DNA of 64,000 nt from Desulfobulbaceae bacterium (GTDB lineage: Bacteria > Desulfobacterota > Desulfobulbia > Desulfobulbales > Desulfocapsaceae). This document shows, in pieces, positions 8,801-18,373 of the stretch. The notes beneath the pieces are model-generated. The model had not been told where the DNA came from. It did no database searches and saw nothing but the letters and a program-made list of their open reading frames with translations. A program made the translations under genes and the position numbers. Within the stretch, counting starts at the first letter, position 1; every line of letters starts with the position of its first letter. Location of the stretch: NCBI GenBank assembly GCA_004796425.1, contig QZLB01000097.1:1-64000 (forward strand). The letters are read 5' to 3'.

Positions 8801-9718
8801 TTAATCAACGAGTTTATCAACTCCCACCAGGTCAACAGAGCTCAAGGTGGTTTCCCCGCAATTCTTCAGTGCTTCATAAGTTTCAGCATACGGATGGCCA
8901 ATCCCGATTGCCCACCCCTGTTTATAGGCAAGATTGGCCAGTGAATTAAGCTGACGGCAGATATGATCCTGCTGCTGAAGATTATCCAGAAAAACGTGCC
9001 GCCTGGCAGTTGCAACCTGATAATCTTTCGCCATCATCATGCCGATGCTCGTTGAGGAAGTATAGCTGTCAATAAAATAGAGCTCCTTTTCTTTTATGAG
9101 CTGGAGAAGCTGGCCCATGGCCCGACTGTCTTCGGTAAATTTGGACCCCATGTGGTTGTTGATACCCGTTGCATGCGGCACGGCCTGGAGGTTTGCTTCC
9201 AGCTGGTACCGATATTCATCCATCGACCCCGAGGTGAACAATGCTCCAGGTCCAGGATCCCATTCGCTGCCCCGCGGTTCCAAAGGCTGATGCAGTAGTA
9301 TAGTCCGCCCCTTCTGATACGCCTCACTCTCCAGCGGACGGGTATACGGTGCATGGGGCAGAAATGAGAACGACAGATCGAGTTCGAGTGCCAGAAGATC
9401 TCTGCCGATCTGATAATGATATCCAAGGTCATCGATAATCACCGCGACCTTGGGCTTTGAACCATTGATATATCCATTTGGTTCAGGTACATAGCTGGTA
9501 ATATCAGATTCCTCAAAGGGCAGTTCTGCAGCGGTCACCGTACGAAAGAAAATCACATAACCGGTAAGCCCCATAGTGAATATGAAAAGACAGAGCAAAA
9601 AGAAATAATAGAGTATTTTAAAACCATTCATCTGTAAAAACGGTGGCTTCTGCCCGCGCTTTTTGGGTGAGCTCTTCTTGCGGGTACGGTTTGACCTGGC
9701 TGGTGATTTTCGTTTCAT
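8801..9718 (-). CDS. Divergent polysaccharide deacetylase (YibQ/DUF610 family)
   Basis: This 305-residue protein has a strongly basic cytoplasmic N-terminus, one transmembrane segment at about residues 31-55, and a periplasmic divergent polysaccharide deacetylase domain. Family features seen are VAVIIDDLGYH, LSFSFLPHAPYT, ILLHQPLEP, GINNHMGSKFT and GWAIGIGHPY. The aspartates and histidines occupy the positions of NodB metal ligands, but enzymatic activity has been hard to establish for this family. The gene is between the polyprenyl diphosphate synthase and the Gfo/Idh gene on the same strand, so the three may be co-transcribed. Confidence 0.88.
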   Translation of the reverse strand: MKRKSPARSNRTRKKSSPKKRGQKPPFLQMNGFKILYYFFLLCLFIFTMGLTGYVIFFRTVTAAELPFEESDITSYVPEPNGYINGSKPKVAVIIDDLGYHYQIGRDLLALELDLSFSFLPHAPYTRPLESEAYQKGRTILLHQPLEPRGSEWDPGPGALFTSGSMDEYRYQLEANLQAVPHATGINNHMGSKFTEDSRAMGQLLQLIKEKELYFIDSYTSSTSIGMMMAKDYQVATARRHVFLDNLQQQDHICRQLNSLANLAYKQGWAIGIGHPYAETYEALKNCGETTLSSVDLVGVDKLVD

Positions 9719-9755
9719 TTCTTTCGATCAGTTTTGTGCAACTATATGCATCCCC

Positions 9756-10748
9756 TTATTTCTCCCGGGTAAGAACATATGCTGCAAGTGCTTTGAAAAT
9801 CACCAGGATTTCATTGTCCTCCGGTCGAATAAAACAATCAAGGCGTGCCAAAGCTTCTGTGATAATTTTTTCCGCCTGTTTTCGGGCCCGCATAAAACCA
9901 TCATACCGACTAATGAAATCAATTACTTCAGCGGTTTGCTCTGAGCGACTCCGTTCATTCTGAAAAACTTCATATAACCAGCTTTTATCCCTTTTATCGG
10001 CATCCTTGAGCGCCAGTATGAGTGGCAGGGTCACCTTACCCTCGATGAGGTCATTGCCAACTCTTTTTCCAGTACTGCTCGGATCACCGGTATAATCGAG
10101 AAGATCATCAACAATTTGAAACGCGCAGCCGAGCTTCAGCCCATATTCGGATAATGCAGCGGCCTGGTTCTGGTCCGCGCCGCCAAATCGTCCACCAATC
10201 TGGCACGCAGCACCAATCAACAAAGCGGTCTTGCCCATGACGACTTTAAAATAATCATCTTCCGTCTGAGCAAGATTACCAATATTCCTGAGCTGGACAA
10301 ACTCGCCATCTGCCATACCACAGGTGGCTGAGGTAAAAAGAGAAAGTCCCTCGGTACCCGCATAACGGCCGATGATCGCCATGGAGTGCGCATGGAGAAA
10401 ATCTCCGGCCAGAATTGCCCCTACGATACCAAATTTCTCATTGACCGAGCTGCGATTACGCCTGGTTGATGCATTATCGATCACATCGTCATGGAACAGC
10501 GTGGCCACGTGAAGGTATTCAAAGGCAATCCCCAATTCATACACCCGTTCATCACGACAGCCAGCCAACTTTGAAGAGAGCACGGCTAACAGTGGTCGAA
10601 CCCGCTTTCCCCCACCAAACAGGCCATAATCCAGAATTGACATCAGCAGTTGATCATGATCTGCACTGAAGCGGTCAAGATCTTGCCGCATCACCTGATC
10701 AATTTTCCGGGTTTCACTCGCGATCAATTCTTTCAATTCCAGCATCAT
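9756..10748 (-). CDS. ispB: Polyprenyl diphosphate synthase (octaprenyl-type)
   Basis: This 330-residue trans-prenyltransferase has both aspartate-rich motifs, DDVIDNASTRR (first) and DDLLDYTGD (second), with GKRVRP near the N-terminus. It elongates farnesyl diphosphate with isopentenyl diphosphate to make the side chain of menaquinone or ubiquinone. Length and sequence pattern fit IspB/HepT-type long-chain enzymes rather than farnesyl diphosphate synthase. The exact chain length cannot be read from the sequence with confidence. It lies 36 bases downstream of the DinG-type helicase gene on the same strand. Confidence 0.9.
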   Translation of the reverse strand: MMLELKELIASETRKIDQVMRQDLDRFSADHDQLLMSILDYGLFGGGKRVRPLLAVLSSKLAGCRDERVYELGIAFEYLHVATLFHDDVIDNASTRRNRSSVNEKFGIVGAILAGDFLHAHSMAIIGRYAGTEGLSLFTSATCGMADGEFVQLRNIGNLAQTEDDYFKVVMGKTALLIGAACQIGGRFGGADQNQAAALSEYGLKLGCAFQIVDDLLDYTGDPSSTGKRVGNDLIEGKVTLPLILALKDADKRDKSWLYEVFQNERSRSEQTAEVIDFISRYDGFMRARKQAEKIITEALARLDCFIRPEDNEILVIFKALAAYVLTREK

Positions 10749-10784
10749 TTCTTTTATCAGTTATGGTTTCCTTTTCACCGCCAT

Positions 10785-12746
10785 TCACTCAGTAAAAAAA
10801 TTCTCAACCATCGATATATCCCTGGTCACTGGTGCCGGAGGCAAACTTTTCAAGAACACCTTACCATATCTTTTACTGTACAGCCGCACATCCATAACAC
10901 CAATCAAACCCGTGTCACCGGTTGTTCGCATCAAACGCCCGACTCCCTGACGCAGACTCAAGACTGCACGGGGAACCTGAAATTCAAAAAACGGATTTCT
11001 TCCCTCCATGCGCAAGGCGTGCATGCGGGCCTGGACCACCGGATCGCTGGGCACCTCAAAGGGCAACTTGTCAATTAACACAGAGCTTAAAGATTCTCCA
11101 GGAATATCAACACCTTCCCAAAAGCTGGCGACGGCCACCAGTACTGAATCAGTGGTGTTTTTGAACTGCTCCAGAATCCTGCTGCGCGAGGCACTACCCT
11201 GAACCAGCAGAGGATAGGTAATGCGATCCTCGAGATAGTCAGCAACCATATCCATCCCCTTGAAACTGGTACAAAGTACCAGCGTGCGCCCACGGCTCAG
11301 GTTGATCAGTGATGCGATCCGCTCAGAGACCTGCACATCAAAAGAAGGATCGGCCGGTTCTGGAAAATTATGTTCAGGCACATAAAGCAAGGCCTGGTTC
11401 TGATAATCAAAGGGTGATTGAAGTTTTAGAATTTCAGTGCGTTCACCGAGTCCGAGCCGGTTAAGTACGTAGTGGAACTCACCGCCACTTGAGAGTGTAG
11501 CCGAGGTAAGAATACAGCAGGGAACTGAGGCATACAGTGATTTCTGCAGATCGCTGGACACATTTACCGGAGTCGCGGAAACAGAAATTGCCCGCTCCCT
11601 TCTCTCATACCAGTATACGTGGTCCTCTGATGGGTTATCTGTATCGGGCAGCGCCACAAAACGAACCGTTTTTTCAATATCGCGGGTTCGATCGAGTAGC
11701 GATAAAAGCTGGTCATAATCAGCGCTCCACTGCGACAACTCCTCACTAAGTCTGTTGAGGCCATCGCACACAATCATCACTTCATCCTGGTATGACGGAA
11801 GTGTCGGAATCACCTCTACGAGATTATACCGTCCTCTCTGTGGTGGGAAAAGTGTGGCAAATTGCTCCGTCCGACTCTTTGCTGCCCGGGCCAGCGGAAT
11901 CAATCTGTCTGCCACCTCATCGGAGAGTGTGGTCTCACTGAGCTGGATTACATCGCTGACCAGATCAAAGATCTGATATTGACTAAAGCTTCTACCAAAA
12001 AAAGTTGTTGCCGTATTTTCCAGATGATGGGCCTCATCAAATATTACCGCTTCATGCCTGGGCAACAGTTCACCGTAACCATTTTGTTTCAGTGCCAGAT
12101 CTGAAAAATAGAGGTGGTGATTTACCACCAGCAATGACGCGGCGTGCGCTTTCTTGCGTAACCGATTGACAAAGCAAACCGATGACTCGGCACATTCATT
12201 CCCCAGACATTGGTATGAATGTGCTGAGATTTTCGGCCATAAGGCGGATTTGTCGGGAAGCCAGTCCAGCTCGGCCCGATCTCCGGTTTCAGTTTCCTGC
12301 AGCCAGCGATCGATGCGCTCACACTGTTCATCTTCGACCAGCCTGAGCTGAGGAGAACTCCGGTACTGATACCAGCGATAATGGCAAAGATAGTTTTGCC
12401 TGCCTTTGACACAGAGTGCTCCGATTGACTCGCCGATTATCGCTTCGAGCAGTGGAATTTCTTTTTCTATCAGCTGGTCCTGAAGATTTATCGTGGCTGT
12501 TGAAACAACAACCCTCCTGCCACTTAAAACAGCAGGGACAAGATAAGCAAGACTCTTACCGATACCTGTCTCTGCTTCAACCAGCATGGTCTTTGCATAG
12601 CCAGGGTGCCCGGGCACACCGTGCTCCGGCGCTTCTAGTATTGCCTCAATGGCACCGGCCATCTGCACCTGCCCGGGGCGCTGTTCGTACCCCTCCAGAT
12701 GGTTGGCAAGCGGCCCCTCTTCTGAAAAAAACTGTTCCACAGGCAC
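10785..12746 (-). CDS. DinG/YoaA-type ATP-dependent DNA helicase with Fe-S cluster
   Basis: This 653-residue superfamily 2 helicase of the XPD/DinG group has Walker A EAETGIGKS (about residue 57), DEAH box IFDEAHHLEN, and C-terminal motifs EGVDIPGE and QGVGRLMRT. Between motifs I and II are the cysteines expected to bind a [4Fe-4S] cluster (C in ALCVKG, then CLGNEC and SVCFVN). These enzymes unwind DNA with 5'-3' polarity and help resolve R-loops or damaged forks. The start is a GTG at 12746 with a poor ribosome site. It is divergent from the sensor kinase at 12965. Confidence 0.92.
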   Translation of the reverse strand: MPVEQFFSEEGPLANHLEGYEQRPGQVQMAGAIEAILEAPEHGVPGHPGYAKTMLVEAETGIGKSLAYLVPAVLSGRRVVVSTATINLQDQLIEKEIPLLEAIIGESIGALCVKGRQNYLCHYRWYQYRSSPQLRLVEDEQCERIDRWLQETETGDRAELDWLPDKSALWPKISAHSYQCLGNECAESSVCFVNRLRKKAHAASLLVVNHHLYFSDLALKQNGYGELLPRHEAVIFDEAHHLENTATTFFGRSFSQYQIFDLVSDVIQLSETTLSDEVADRLIPLARAAKSRTEQFATLFPPQRGRYNLVEVIPTLPSYQDEVMIVCDGLNRLSEELSQWSADYDQLLSLLDRTRDIEKTVRFVALPDTDNPSEDHVYWYERRERAISVSATPVNVSSDLQKSLYASVPCCILTSATLSSGGEFHYVLNRLGLGERTEILKLQSPFDYQNQALLYVPEHNFPEPADPSFDVQVSERIASLINLSRGRTLVLCTSFKGMDMVADYLEDRITYPLLVQGSASRSRILEQFKNTTDSVLVAVASFWEGVDIPGESLSSVLIDKLPFEVPSDPVVQARMHALRMEGRNPFFEFQVPRAVLSLRQGVGRLMRTTGDTGLIGVMDVRLYSKRYGKVFLKSLPPAPVTRDISMVENFFTE

Positions 12747-12964
12747 GGCTCTATTCGTTATATTTCATGATGATGACTGTTGCGACACCCGCTGGTTGCG
12801 TGTCACAATCGACAGGACTGGTTATACGATTTTTATTTTTATTTTTCAACCAAACCAGTAAACTAAAACTATCCGAACTCTGGTAATGATTGTAATTACT
12901 TTCTGGACCAGCCAAAACCGGACCACTTAGTTGAACCGACCCGACGCCTCAAAACGGATCAACC

Positions 12965-14791
12965 ATGGTTAAACTCATTCCATCTTCCAAAAAACATAAG
13001 GATCAGGCGCCTGCACACCTCCTTGGGGATGATGAGATCATCGCCATTATTGATGACTCTCGTGAAATCCTCATTCTGCTTGAGTCTTACCTTAAAAGCC
13101 AGAACCTCAACTCAGCCTCTGCATCTACTGCTGAAGGGTTGTTTCAAATCCTGGAAAGCTCAAAAGTCGCACTTGTGCTCCTTGATATTGGATTGCCTGA
13201 CCGGGATGGTAATGAAATTCTGATCGAAATCGTTGAGAAGTACCCGGATCTTGGCATTATTATGGTAACTGGCACAACTGATCTGCAAGTCGCCCTGGAT
13301 TGTCTTCGGAAGGGCGCTGATGATTACCTGACAAAGCCGGTAAATATTGAACAATTTTATCATACGGTATTCCAGACCCTTAAAAAAAGGAGAATGGCCA
13401 TTGAGAACCGGCTGTTTCAGCATGCCCTAGAACTCACCAACTCACGCATGAGCTTTCTACACCGGTTGAATCTGAGAATGAACAGTACCTATCTCAATGT
13501 GATCGAATTGAACCAGGTCCTCCAGGCAATTCTGCTTGGTATTACTTCTGAGGAAGGGCTACAATTTAATCGAGCTTTTCTGGCATTGTTTGATGAAGCG
13601 CAAACCATGTTACAGGGAACACTGGCAATCGGACCGGGTAAACGTGAAGATGCTGGAAGAGTCTGGAACGAGATTAGGGACCGGAAACTGAAACTCCAAG
13701 ACCTGTTCAATACGATTGAAACAGACGCCTCCAGCAGTGATATCATTGTCAACGAAATCGTCCGTTCCATTGTTGTACCGGCCTCAGAAATTGACCACCC
13801 CTTTATTCACGCCTGTAATCATCGGAAATCGATCCATGTCGAGCATGGACAGGCACTCATCGAGATCCCTCACCATCTTATCGAAACACTTGGCGAAGAT
13901 TCCTTTGTGATTGTGCCACTCTTTTCACCACGTCGGTCACTGGGGGTACTCATTGCTGATAACTTTGTAACCCGCAAGAATATCAGCGAAGAAGAGATTA
14001 CCGCGCTCGAAATCTTTGCCGCCCAGGCTAGCCTGGCCATCGAACATTCCCACCTCTACTCTGATATGCAAAGTAAAATCGATGAGTTGGAACTGGTCAC
14101 TCAAGAACTTGAGAGGAGTAAAGATCAGCTAGTGGAGGCAGAGCGATACTCGGCACTGGGTCACATGTCGGCCCAACTGGTTCATGCAATTCGCAACCCG
14201 GTTACCTCCATTGGCGGTACCTCAAGACTTCTCTCCAAACGCACCAGCGATCCTGCTCAGCATAAATTCCTGGAAATTATCAAACGTGAAGCCAACAAGA
14301 TAGAGGCGACACTGGCAGATCTGTTCAGTTTTGTCAGTGATGCCGAACTACGAAAAGAGCGACAGCCATTATTTCCCCTGCTTCGACGAAGTGTGATGAT
14401 CTTTTATGGTACCATGAAGAAAAACAACATTTCTTATGAAATCGACCTGCAGGGTGATGATCCCGAACTCAACATCGATACAGATAAGATTCGCCAGGTC
14501 TTCCTCCATCTGATCAGAAATGGCATTGAAGCGATGGAACAGGGAGGCAACTTGCACGTGAGTGCTCACCGGGAAGGAAATTCCGTGGAAGTATCATTTC
14601 GAGATAGCGGCAGCGGTATGCTAAACGGCGACCTGGATAAGGCTACCGACCCATTCTACACAACGAAAACCTATGGTACTGGTATGGGGTTAACGCTGGT
14701 TGAACAGATCCTCGAACAGCATAATGCGACCTTCTCGCTTTCCCAGCACGATGGCCCCGGAATGTGCGCCCGCATTGTCTTTCAAACCTGA
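12965..14791 (+). CDS. Receiver-GAF-histidine kinase hybrid protein
   Basis: The order of domains in this 608-residue soluble protein is a CheY-like receiver (25-140; acidic D30/D31, phospho-acceptor D74, K124), a GAF domain (about 165-360), a coiled coil (365-395), HisKA with phospho-histidine H407 in QLVHAIRNPVTS, and HATPase with N519, DSGSGM and GTGMGLTLV boxes. The receiver at the N-terminus and lack of membrane segments suggest it takes input from another kinase and a cytosolic ligand through GAF, and passes phosphate to a separate regulator. No cognate regulator gene is adjacent; the CheY-like protein at 59992 is a distant candidate only. Confidence 0.92.
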   Translation: MVKLIPSSKKHKDQAPAHLLGDDEIIAIIDDSREILILLESYLKSQNLNSASASTAEGLFQILESSKVALVLLDIGLPDRDGNEILIEIVEKYPDLGIIMVTGTTDLQVALDCLRKGADDYLTKPVNIEQFYHTVFQTLKKRRMAIENRLFQHALELTNSRMSFLHRLNLRMNSTYLNVIELNQVLQAILLGITSEEGLQFNRAFLALFDEAQTMLQGTLAIGPGKREDAGRVWNEIRDRKLKLQDLFNTIETDASSSDIIVNEIVRSIVVPASEIDHPFIHACNHRKSIHVEHGQALIEIPHHLIETLGEDSFVIVPLFSPRRSLGVLIADNFVTRKNISEEEITALEIFAAQASLAIEHSHLYSDMQSKIDELELVTQELERSKDQLVEAERYSALGHMSAQLVHAIRNPVTSIGGTSRLLSKRTSDPAQHKFLEIIKREANKIEATLADLFSFVSDAELRKERQPLFPLLRRSVMIFYGTMKKNNISYEIDLQGDDPELNIDTDKIRQVFLHLIRNGIEAMEQGGNLHVSAHREGNSVEVSFRDSGSGMLNGDLDKATDPFYTTKTYGTGMGLTLVEQILEQHNATFSLSQHDGPGMCARIVFQT

Positions 14792-14807
14792 CACGCCTAA
14801 AAAGAAC

Positions 14808-16214
14808 CTACCTGCTTCGCTGCCATGAAATTGCAGCAGCAAAAAACGAAAAAACCGCCCCACAAAGCAGGGTCGCCCGAAAAGCCGAAAGAAACGCTTG
14901 GGACTGCTCCGGGGTGTAGTGCTTAAACTCCAAACCACCTGAGAAAAATCCGAACCAGGCGGCAAAGACAATTCCGGCAAACGCTGCCCCGGATAGCATT
15001 CCCAGATTCCGAGCTGTCGCCAGTAACCCTGAGGTGATCGGTGCATCCGCATCCTCTATCCTGGAGAGCAGGGAGGCCGTATTGGGGGCGAGAAACATTG
15101 ATTGTCCCATGCCAAGAAGTGCCAATCGCCAGCAGATATCAAAAATGCTTGATTGGGTGGTCAGCTGGGTGAGCAGAAACAGCGCACCGAGACAAATGAG
15201 CAACCCACCGGTGGTTAAGTGTTTTGAGCCAATGCGGTCAAAGAGTAACCCTGCCGTAGGAGAGACAATAAACAAGGTAAGTGGTACCGACATCATCACC
15301 AGGCCAATAGAGCGAGGTGGGAGTTGTTGGATATAGTCGAGATAAAACGGCAGAATAATCAGCACCATAAAAAGAGTCGCAAACGAGAACACCGCCGTAA
15401 CCAAACCAATGTGATAGTATTTCTTGCTAAACAAATGGAGCGGTAAGAGGTTGATTCTACCGGATTTTTCAGCCATGATGAAGACCACCAGCAGGACCAG
15501 GATGGCTGTCAGCCACCAGATTCTGGGCCAGATCGCAAGTTCCGGGAACTGGTGTGCATAAAGAATCACCCCTGAGACCAGTGCGGCCCAGAGAAAGGCT
15601 CCCCACCAGTCAAAAACTCTGGTGCGGCTGGGTGGAGAAATAATTCCACTTCTCAACAGCAGAGGAATACCAAGCAGAAGGATCGCTACTCCGAACGGTA
15701 TGGCCACCAGGAATATCATACGCCAGGAAAAGGTAGAGATAATAAAACCGCTGACAACCGGGCCACTCATCAGCCCAAGGGATGTCGCAATCCCAACAAG
15801 CCCCAAGGCTTTACCGAGCATGTTTTTAGGAAACACATCGCGGATTATGGCGGGTCCCGAGGCCATCATCATGGCAGCTCCCCCACCCTCGATCATTCTG
15901 AAGCCTACGAGCATCCCCAAACTTGTTGAACTGAAACAGCCAATTGAACCAAGGCAGAACAACCCGATGCCGATGCAATAAACGACCTGTTTACCAAAAT
16001 AATCGGCAGCAATACCCCAGAACAGCAGGGTGATGGTGATTGTCAACAGGTAGATCAGGACAACCCACTGCACCTGAACAAGTGACACCCCAAAAGAACG
16101 CATGATACTGGGCAGGGCGACATTGACCATGCTTGAATCAAGGGTAGAAAGAAACACCCCGGCCGTCACCAGGAAAAAAACGAACCATTTATCACGAACT
16201 GTCTCTTCTTTCAC
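14808..16214 (-). CDS. MFS transporter, DHA2 (EmrB/QacA) type
   Basis: This 468-residue polytopic protein carries the drug:H+ antiporter signature LDSSMVNVALPSI in the first helix (motif D1) and GLMSGPVVSGFI (motif C) in helix five, with an overall hydrophobicity pattern fitting 13-14 helices. Members export drugs, dyes or bile acids using the proton gradient. There is no adjacent EmrA-type adaptor, so it probably works alone in the inner membrane. The start is a GTG at 16214 without a strong ribosome site. It ends 16 bases from the convergent kinase gene. Confidence 0.9.
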   Translation of the reverse strand: MKEETVRDKWFVFFLVTAGVFLSTLDSSMVNVALPSIMRSFGVSLVQVQWVVLIYLLTITITLLFWGIAADYFGKQVVYCIGIGLFCLGSIGCFSSTSLGMLVGFRMIEGGGAAMMMASGPAIIRDVFPKNMLGKALGLVGIATSLGLMSGPVVSGFIISTFSWRMIFLVAIPFGVAILLLGIPLLLRSGIISPPSRTRVFDWWGAFLWAALVSGVILYAHQFPELAIWPRIWWLTAILVLLVVFIMAEKSGRINLLPLHLFSKKYYHIGLVTAVFSFATLFMVLIILPFYLDYIQQLPPRSIGLVMMSVPLTLFIVSPTAGLLFDRIGSKHLTTGGLLICLGALFLLTQLTTQSSIFDICWRLALLGMGQSMFLAPNTASLLSRIEDADAPITSGLLATARNLGMLSGAAFAGIVFAAWFGFFSGGLEFKHYTPEQSQAFLSAFRATLLCGAVFSFFAAAISWQRSR

Positions 16215-16428
16215 CGGACCCAGTTGCCAGATTTTTCATCAACATCGCACCCTGATAGGATGACCAATAGACGCGCTCACTTGTTTCATGTTCGGCAGAA
16301 ACTACTACAAGCACCACGCAAAGTAAATCACGAAAAATTGAGCGGGTACGGAAATTCAGACCATTGATTTCCGGTTCAGCCATTCATATGTTTTTAGTGC
16401 CGACAGTAGTAAAAACTAAGGAGCCGCC

Positions 16429-16923
16429 ATGAAGAAAAAACTTATATATTTAACCGCTTTGATTGTTTGGATGGGTGCCGCCGTTTCCTGCGCATCACAT
16501 GGAAACTTCGGCTCGATTCGTGAAAACCATCAAGTAACGAGCAGTTACCGAAGCTATGAGGTTAACCCACAGTATCAATATTTCTATTACGGTAGATTTT
16601 TGGAACCAGATGCCATCCTTGGTATTGATCGATCCTTTGAGGTTCGGAGTCAGTTATGGAAACCGATAGATCTGGACCAGGATCAACTTGAAACCTGGGT
16701 GATAACGCTGGATCGAAGAAGTCCCGACCAGGAGTATAACTCTAGATACCCAAGACGCTATCAAGGTTCGTACGTCACCGATCCCAATGGTACGGTGGTT
16801 GGAACCTGGTATTCCAAGCTGGATTGGGGAGTCTTTGAGTTTAGTGAACCGAATGTGATCGTGCCATACGCTCCGTCACTCAAGCCGGGATCGACGCAAC
16901 GAATCTTTCGGGTTGATGATTAG
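16429..16923 (+). CDS. Putative outer-membrane or periplasmic lipoprotein
   Basis: This 164-residue protein starts with a signal sequence ending in GAAVSC, a reasonable lipobox with Cys21 as the lipidated residue. The mature part is tyrosine- and arginine-rich (YNSRYPRRYQGSY) and shows short beta-type stretches such as GSYVTDPNGTVVGTWYSK, but no family I can name. AAGGAG lies eight bases before the ATG. It is followed by a bidirectional terminator shared with the porin gene. It could be an envelope stress or assembly factor, but nothing in the sequence decides this. Confidence 0.75.
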   Translation: MKKKLIYLTALIVWMGAAVSCASHGNFGSIRENHQVTSSYRSYEVNPQYQYFYYGRFLEPDAILGIDRSFEVRSQLWKPIDLDQDQLETWVITLDRRSPDQEYNSRYPRRYQGSYVTDPNGTVVGTWYSKLDWGVFEFSEPNVIVPYAPSLKPGSTQRIFRVDD

Positions 16924-16943
16924 AGAGGAGAAGGGTGAAGAGC

Positions 16944-16982
16944 AAAAAAAAGGCGAACCCCGTGAAGGGTCCGCCTTTTTTT
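16944..16982. terminator. Bidirectional intrinsic terminator
   Basis: A nine-base stem with one mismatch (16952-16960 with 16967-16975) has a run of A on the left and a run of T on the right, so it can end both the lipoprotein gene (+) and the porin gene (-). Confidence 0.85.
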
Positions 16983-17011
16983 GTAATGTAACTAAGCGTT
17001 GAACGTATTGC

Positions 17012-18145
17012 TTAGAAGCTTACAGAAAGCGTGAATGCTGCACCAAAAGGATCTTCGGTATCGAAACTATCTGCATCAAGCATCAGATAACCAAGATCGG
17101 TGGTGAATTTCGCGCCATCTACGATAACGTAGGTGAATTTTGCAGATGCTTCAAATGCGGTTACGATATCAGCATCAACATATACCAGGTTACCTTTCAC
17201 ACTCATCTTATCAGAGATTTTGTAACCGAAGGTCGCGCCGCCCCATACGGTGTCTTGCGCTGCGCCATTGATTGCACCAACCTGCTCGGTAACTGCCGGG
17301 GTGATTGAAGAAGCACCACCGATCATGATGAAACCGAAGTCATCGTCAGCAACATAACCGTCAACGGTTGCACCAACGTTAACCAGAACGGAAGCTGCAC
17401 CGAAGTTCATTGCACCCTGTACGTAGCCACCAAAACCTGCATCCGGGCCAGCGGTAACTTCTTCACTGGTGTATGCAAATTCAGCGGTCAGAGCAACAGG
17501 ACCAGCGTTCGGAGCGTCAAACTTGATGGTTCCAGCGAAACCACTGTTGTCAGAATTGGTCTCGTCACTGAGGTACCATACAAAAGCGGTCAGAGCCATG
17601 TCTGCACCAAACTTCTGGTTCAGGTAGGCAGCATAGATGTTGATATCTTCATCATCGATCAGGTCTGCAGCGGTTCCTGCATATTCCTGAGCCTTGATGT
17701 AGAAAACCTGCGCCAGAGTCATGTCGTTAACATACTTGAGCAGAACAACGTCACTTGATCTATCATAGAAAAAGAAAGGAGTTGCATCGATTGGCTTATG
17801 GCCACCTTCCAGAGTTACCGGTCCAAGAGGAACACCAAGATATCCGTAGTCGCCGGTGATGGCGTTATCGGTATTGGCGCCGCCGTCCATGGTTCCCTCA
17901 CTCAGTTTGATCTGAGCTTCGCCATAAACGCCACTCTCGGTGGATGCTTTAATTTTTACACGAAAACGAGTGTGAATTTTGTCATCAATTTCGTTGGTAC
18001 GTGGATTGGTGAGGCCGGCATCGTAGTTACGCTCTACGTATCCACGCAGACGAGCGCTACCGGTCAGGTCAATTTTCGCTGCTGCGGTTGACACCATGGT
18101 ACCAACCAGCATCAGGCCTGCTGCTGTAGCAAGTACTTTTTTCAT
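17012..18145 (-). CDS. Outer-membrane porin-like beta-barrel protein
   Basis: This 377-residue protein begins with a Sec signal (about 1-23, cleaved after TAAA) and continues with KIDLTGSARLRGYVERNY, a typical first barrel strand. Alternating aromatic and hydrophobic strands run to a terminal SF with phenylalanine last, the BAM recognition signal. The protein is acidic and fits the porin/DcaP-like barrels common in Desulfobacterota, which give passive diffusion of anions or small solutes. AGGAGAG lies six bases before ATG. A strong sigma70 promoter and a perfect palindrome precede it, suggesting abundant and regulated expression. Confidence 0.85.
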   Translation of the reverse strand: MKKVLATAAGLMLVGTMVSTAAAKIDLTGSARLRGYVERNYDAGLTNPRTNEIDDKIHTRFRVKIKASTESGVYGEAQIKLSEGTMDGGANTDNAITGDYGYLGVPLGPVTLEGGHKPIDATPFFFYDRSSDVVLLKYVNDMTLAQVFYIKAQEYAGTAADLIDDEDINIYAAYLNQKFGADMALTAFVWYLSDETNSDNSGFAGTIKFDAPNAGPVALTAEFAYTSEEVTAGPDAGFGGYVQGAMNFGAASVLVNVGATVDGYVADDDFGFIMIGGASSITPAVTEQVGAINGAAQDTVWGGATFGYKISDKMSVKGNLVYVDADIVTAFEASAKFTYVIVDGAKFTTDLGYLMLDADSFDTEDPFGAAFTLSVSF

Positions 18146-18265
18146 TTTTCTCTCCTAGGTTGTTACTTTTTTACCCTGGCGATATTACCAGGGCCTGCAG
18201 TTTGAATCTCCAGAATCTCAGAAAATTCGCTAAAAGCCTTCAAAGTCTGGAAAACGTTACGTCAA

Positions 18266-18294
18266 TCTATATACCTGCCCCACAGCTATGTCAA
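18266..18294 (-). promoter_or_regulatory. Strong sigma70 promoter of the porin gene
   Basis: On the reverse strand TTGACA (18294-18289) is followed after exactly 17 bases by TATAGA (18271-18266). The predicted start of transcription near 18259 gives a leader of about 110 bases before the porin start codon. Confidence 0.75.
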
Positions 18295-18309
18295 GTTTTT
18301 TTTACCAAA

Positions 18310-18327
18310 AGTATAAAAATTTATACT
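18310..18327. promoter_or_regulatory. Palindromic operator upstream of the porin promoter
   Basis: AGTATAAA-AA-TTTATACT is a perfect 8-2-8 inverted repeat centred about 60 bases upstream of the predicted porin transcription start, a position typical of class I activators. A near copy lies at 20367-20384. The regulator is unknown. Confidence 0.55.
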
Positions 18328-18373
18328 GTTTTTTTTACCCTGTTCATTACCTGCTTATTTCGAATGTATCATA

